From Aquila chrysaetos chrysaetos (lineage: Eukaryota; Chordata; Aves; Accipitriformes; Accipitridae): a DNA stretch of 64,000 nucleotides. Position 1 is the stretch's first letter; every line of letters starts with the position of its first letter. Location: contig NC_044029.1 in the NCBI RefSeq assembly GCF_900496995.4, positions 1,674,001-1,738,000 of the forward strand, given 5' to 3'. Under the pieces are notes generated by a model. It did no database searches. It was not told where the DNA came from and saw only the letters and a list, made by a program, of their open reading frames with translations. A program made the position numbers and the translations under genes. Below, in pieces: positions 1-64,000 of this stretch.

Positions 1-317
1 TGACAGCCCTGCCGTCCCGTGATGGTTATCGGCTGTTCCACAGGAGCAGATCGATACTAACGGTTGACAGAGCTGGACGTTGTTGATTCTCCAGAGGGTT
101 TTTCTTGCTCCTCTGCCGTCTCAGCGGAAAACGGGAAGTAACGTACCGAGTTTCTCATTAACTACAGGAACGTGACTTTGGAATTCTGCCGGCTCCGAGG
201 CATTCGCTGCGCTTTACAGAACACCGTGACGGTAACCGGCCGGTGGGGGTGTGGAACGTCGGGAACGTTCGTGCCGTGACTGTCCTGTGGCGGCCTCCGG
301 GTCGGGGCAGCCGCCCT

Positions 318-369
318 CGGCTCCCGGATTCGGCTCCCGGATTCGGCTCCCGGTTTCGGCTCCCGGTCT
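318..369. repeat. 13-bp minisatellite, four units
   Basis: Four head-to-tail units of CGGCTCCCGGATT (units at 318, 331, 344 and 357; the last two differ at the end of the unit). They lie in the CpG island upstream of ARL1. Each unit carries a GC-box-like core, so copy number could affect promoter strength; that is inference. Confidence 0.9.
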
Positions 370-459
370 CCCTTCGCCGGGGGCGGGCGCTGGGCCGTCG
401 TTATTTATTCGCCTTTATGGCGGGCTGAGCCGCCGGCCCGCGCCGGCGCTTCCCCCGGG

Positions 460-490
460 GCGGGAAGCCGGAAGCCGGAAGCCCCGCCCC
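460..490 (+). promoter_or_regulatory. Tandem ETS-like sites followed by a GC box
   Basis: Two perfect CCGGAAG heptamers (468-474 and 475-481) follow a related GCGGGAAG, and CCCCGCCCC comes immediately after (482-490). CCGGAAG is the core bound by ETS factors such as GABPA and ELK, which are common at housekeeping promoters. Factor occupancy is inferred. Confidence 0.6.
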
Positions 491-532
491 TCCCCTCAGC
501 CCGGCGCTTCCGCCGCCGCAGATTCGCCACGC

Positions 533-558
533 TTTTTTTTTTTTTTTTTTTTTTTTTT
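533..558 (+). repeat. T26 homopolymer inside the CpG island
   Basis: An uninterrupted run of 26 T, followed by AATTATTTTTTTAAAT, separates two GC-rich halves of the ARL1 promoter region. Confidence 0.95.
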
Positions 559-765
559 AATTATTTTTTTAAATCTTTCCCCCCTTTACTCCTTCCCGCC
601 CGGCTGTATCCGCGCGGCGGAGGGCAAGGGAAGCCCGGCGCTCGGCCCTTCCCTTGCTCGCCGAGGTCGGTCGCCGTCGTCCGGGCTCCGTGTGGAAACG
701 GCGAGGCGGCGGGATTGGGCAGCGCCTCGTTTACTCGCCGCGGCGATCGACGTGGAGCCTCCGGG

Positions 766-783
766 CGGCGGCGGCGGCGGCGG
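766..783 (+). repeat. CGG x6 trinucleotide run in probable 5' UTR
   Basis: Six uninterrupted CGG triplets lie about 50 bp upstream of the ARL1 start codon, so they are probably transcribed in the 5' UTR. Such runs are length-variable in vertebrates. Confidence 0.9.
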
Positions 784-831
784 AGCGGAGCGGGGACGGG
801 TGGCGGTGCCCGCGGCGTCTGGCGGCTCGAC

Positions 832-6797
<5,966 letters not shown>

Positions 6798-7134
6798 TAC
6801 AAAGCTGACTGGTGCAAAGAAGTTTCAGCTATATCCAACAAACATCCTTCTTTCTGCAGACAGGTATTTTCAGGCCACAAATGCTTGTAAATAGGACAGA
6901 TTTGAGTTTGACTCCTGTAACATGGATGCCTCTCTTGATTGTAAAACTGAACCAAGTGAATGTCTGTGTACAGTATGATATTCCATTTCTTTCTTTCTGT
7001 TTAAAGGATGTACTTACGTTAATTTGTATAGAAGTCTTACTGGCTGGGAAAGGGGTTTTTGTGTGTGTCCCTCCCCCGCTTTGGTGGTTTTAAGTTTGAG
7101 TGAGTGGCTATGATATTCATGTAATTAAAACACT

Positions 7135-7140
7135 AATAAA
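7135..7140 (+). terminator. ARL1: ARL1 polyadenylation signal (AATAAA)
   Basis: AATAAA lies 338 bp after the ARL1 stop codon. Cleavage would be expected about 15-25 bp further on, near 7155-7165. Confidence 0.75.
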
Positions 7141-7164
7141 ATCTGGAACTGTCAGCTGTACTCA

Positions 7165-7630
7165 TATGTGTGTTGCTTTGCTAAAGGCTGCTCACTTACA
7201 GAAACAAGTCCAGCTGCTGCCAGTTCTAACAAACAAACAGCCATGTAGCTGAACAGTTGAGGAAGTCTCCTGAAGCTGCTGCTGTTATACTTCAGAATCC
7301 TTCAGCATAGACGTGCTGTTAGAGTGAAGGACAGCAACAGAGATAATTAGCTTAGCCCTAGCTGTTAACGTAGCATTGGTTTTCTGAGAGGAAAATAAAT
7401 GTCTTCAATAGCCACCTACAGCCCTGATGTGCCAGGGCCACAATCTGGATTTAACTTCCACCTTCATAAGCTGTTATTCCTATACTCTCAACTCAGCCAG
7501 AAATGACAGTTAAGCCGCTCAATATAGCTGCAGAAACTGAAAGACGAATCAAAGTCGTGAGGCAGATTGTTTTCTCTCCAGGAGCTAGGATGTGCACAGG
7601 CATGAACGCAGTCATCACATAACCTATCTT
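7165..7630. other. Short intergenic gap between convergent ARL1 and UTP20
   Basis: AT-rich sequence between the inferred 3' ends of the two genes. No exon, RNA gene or named repeat is visible. A + strand AATAAA also occurs near 7394 and could serve as a distal ARL1 signal. Confidence 0.55.
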
Positions 7631-7647
7631 TTAAAAATGAAGTAAAA

Positions 7648-7653
7648 TTTAAT
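7648..7653 (-). terminator. UTP20: Candidate UTP20 polyadenylation signal (ATTAAA)
   Basis: ATTAAA read on the - strand, about 220 bp after the UTP20 stop codon at 7873. I found no - strand AATAAA between the stop and the ARL1 end, so this common variant is the best candidate. Confidence 0.5.
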
Positions 7654-7872
7654 ATAAAAGATATGGTGGTTGTCCATTCATCTGTACATGCTGTGGTAAA
7701 TACACAAATTGAAAAGCTTTTAGTTAAGATCCTAGATGACAAAGAGGACATGAAAAAATACTAATAAATACAATTAAAATATGTAAATACTTTTTCTTTT
7801 AAAAACAGTTATTAGTTCTTTAGCTTGAAATTACTCTTTATAAATTAATCCTCAAGGAAGGAAAAAGCCTTT

Positions 7873-63922
<56,050 letters not shown>

Positions 63923-64000
63923 CTGAAATGAAAGAGAGAGAGAAAATTGATATTCGTCTGTGAAGTTAGTGATTGTCTGGTCTGAATGATCTGGACAGTC

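Overview
The window is vertebrate nuclear DNA, almost certainly from a bird. It holds long split genes with GT-AG introns, diverged CR1 LINE fragments, and two solo LTRs of an avian endogenous-retrovirus type. The encoded proteins are near-identical (ARL1) or clearly orthologous (UTP20) to their mammalian counterparts. The LTR type suggests a neoavian bird rather than chicken, but I cannot name the species.

Layout. Positions 1-1110 hold the upstream flank, CpG island and first exon of ARL1, with a minisatellite, tandem ETS-like sites and a T26 run. ARL1 lies on the + strand. It is complete, with six coding exons between 832 and 6797 that join to a 181-residue Arf-like GTPase, and a polyadenylation signal at 7135. 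An antisense LTR sits in its first intron, directly behind exon 1. After a gap of roughly 0.5 kb, UTP20 runs on the - strand from its stop codon at 7873 to beyond the right edge. I resolved 53 consecutive exons of UTP20. They total 7335 nt and stay in one open frame for 2444 codons plus stop, which is most of a roughly 2785-residue family protein. The N-terminal ~340 residues lie outside the window. If the gene has 62 exons as I recall for human, these are exons 10-62.

The two genes are arranged tail to tail, as I recall for the human 12q23 locus. They are not functionally linked. ARL1 is a trans-Golgi small GTPase that recruits GRIP-domain golgins and arfaptins. UTP20 is a very large HEAT-repeat scaffold of the U3 small-subunit processome that matures 18S rRNA in the nucleolus.

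Introns make up most of the window. Recognised contents are CR1 remnants (about 9080-9610, 37305-37445 and 60110-60440), an LTR at 52547-53140, short tandem and simple repeats, and an inverted 45-bp copy of a UTP20 coding segment at 40464-40508. The larger remaining introns (3024-4431, 13047-14230, 40734-43752, 56084-58599, 62308-63787) gave me no recognisable gene, structural RNA or named repeat. I saw no CRISPR, tRNA, rRNA or convincing snoRNA.
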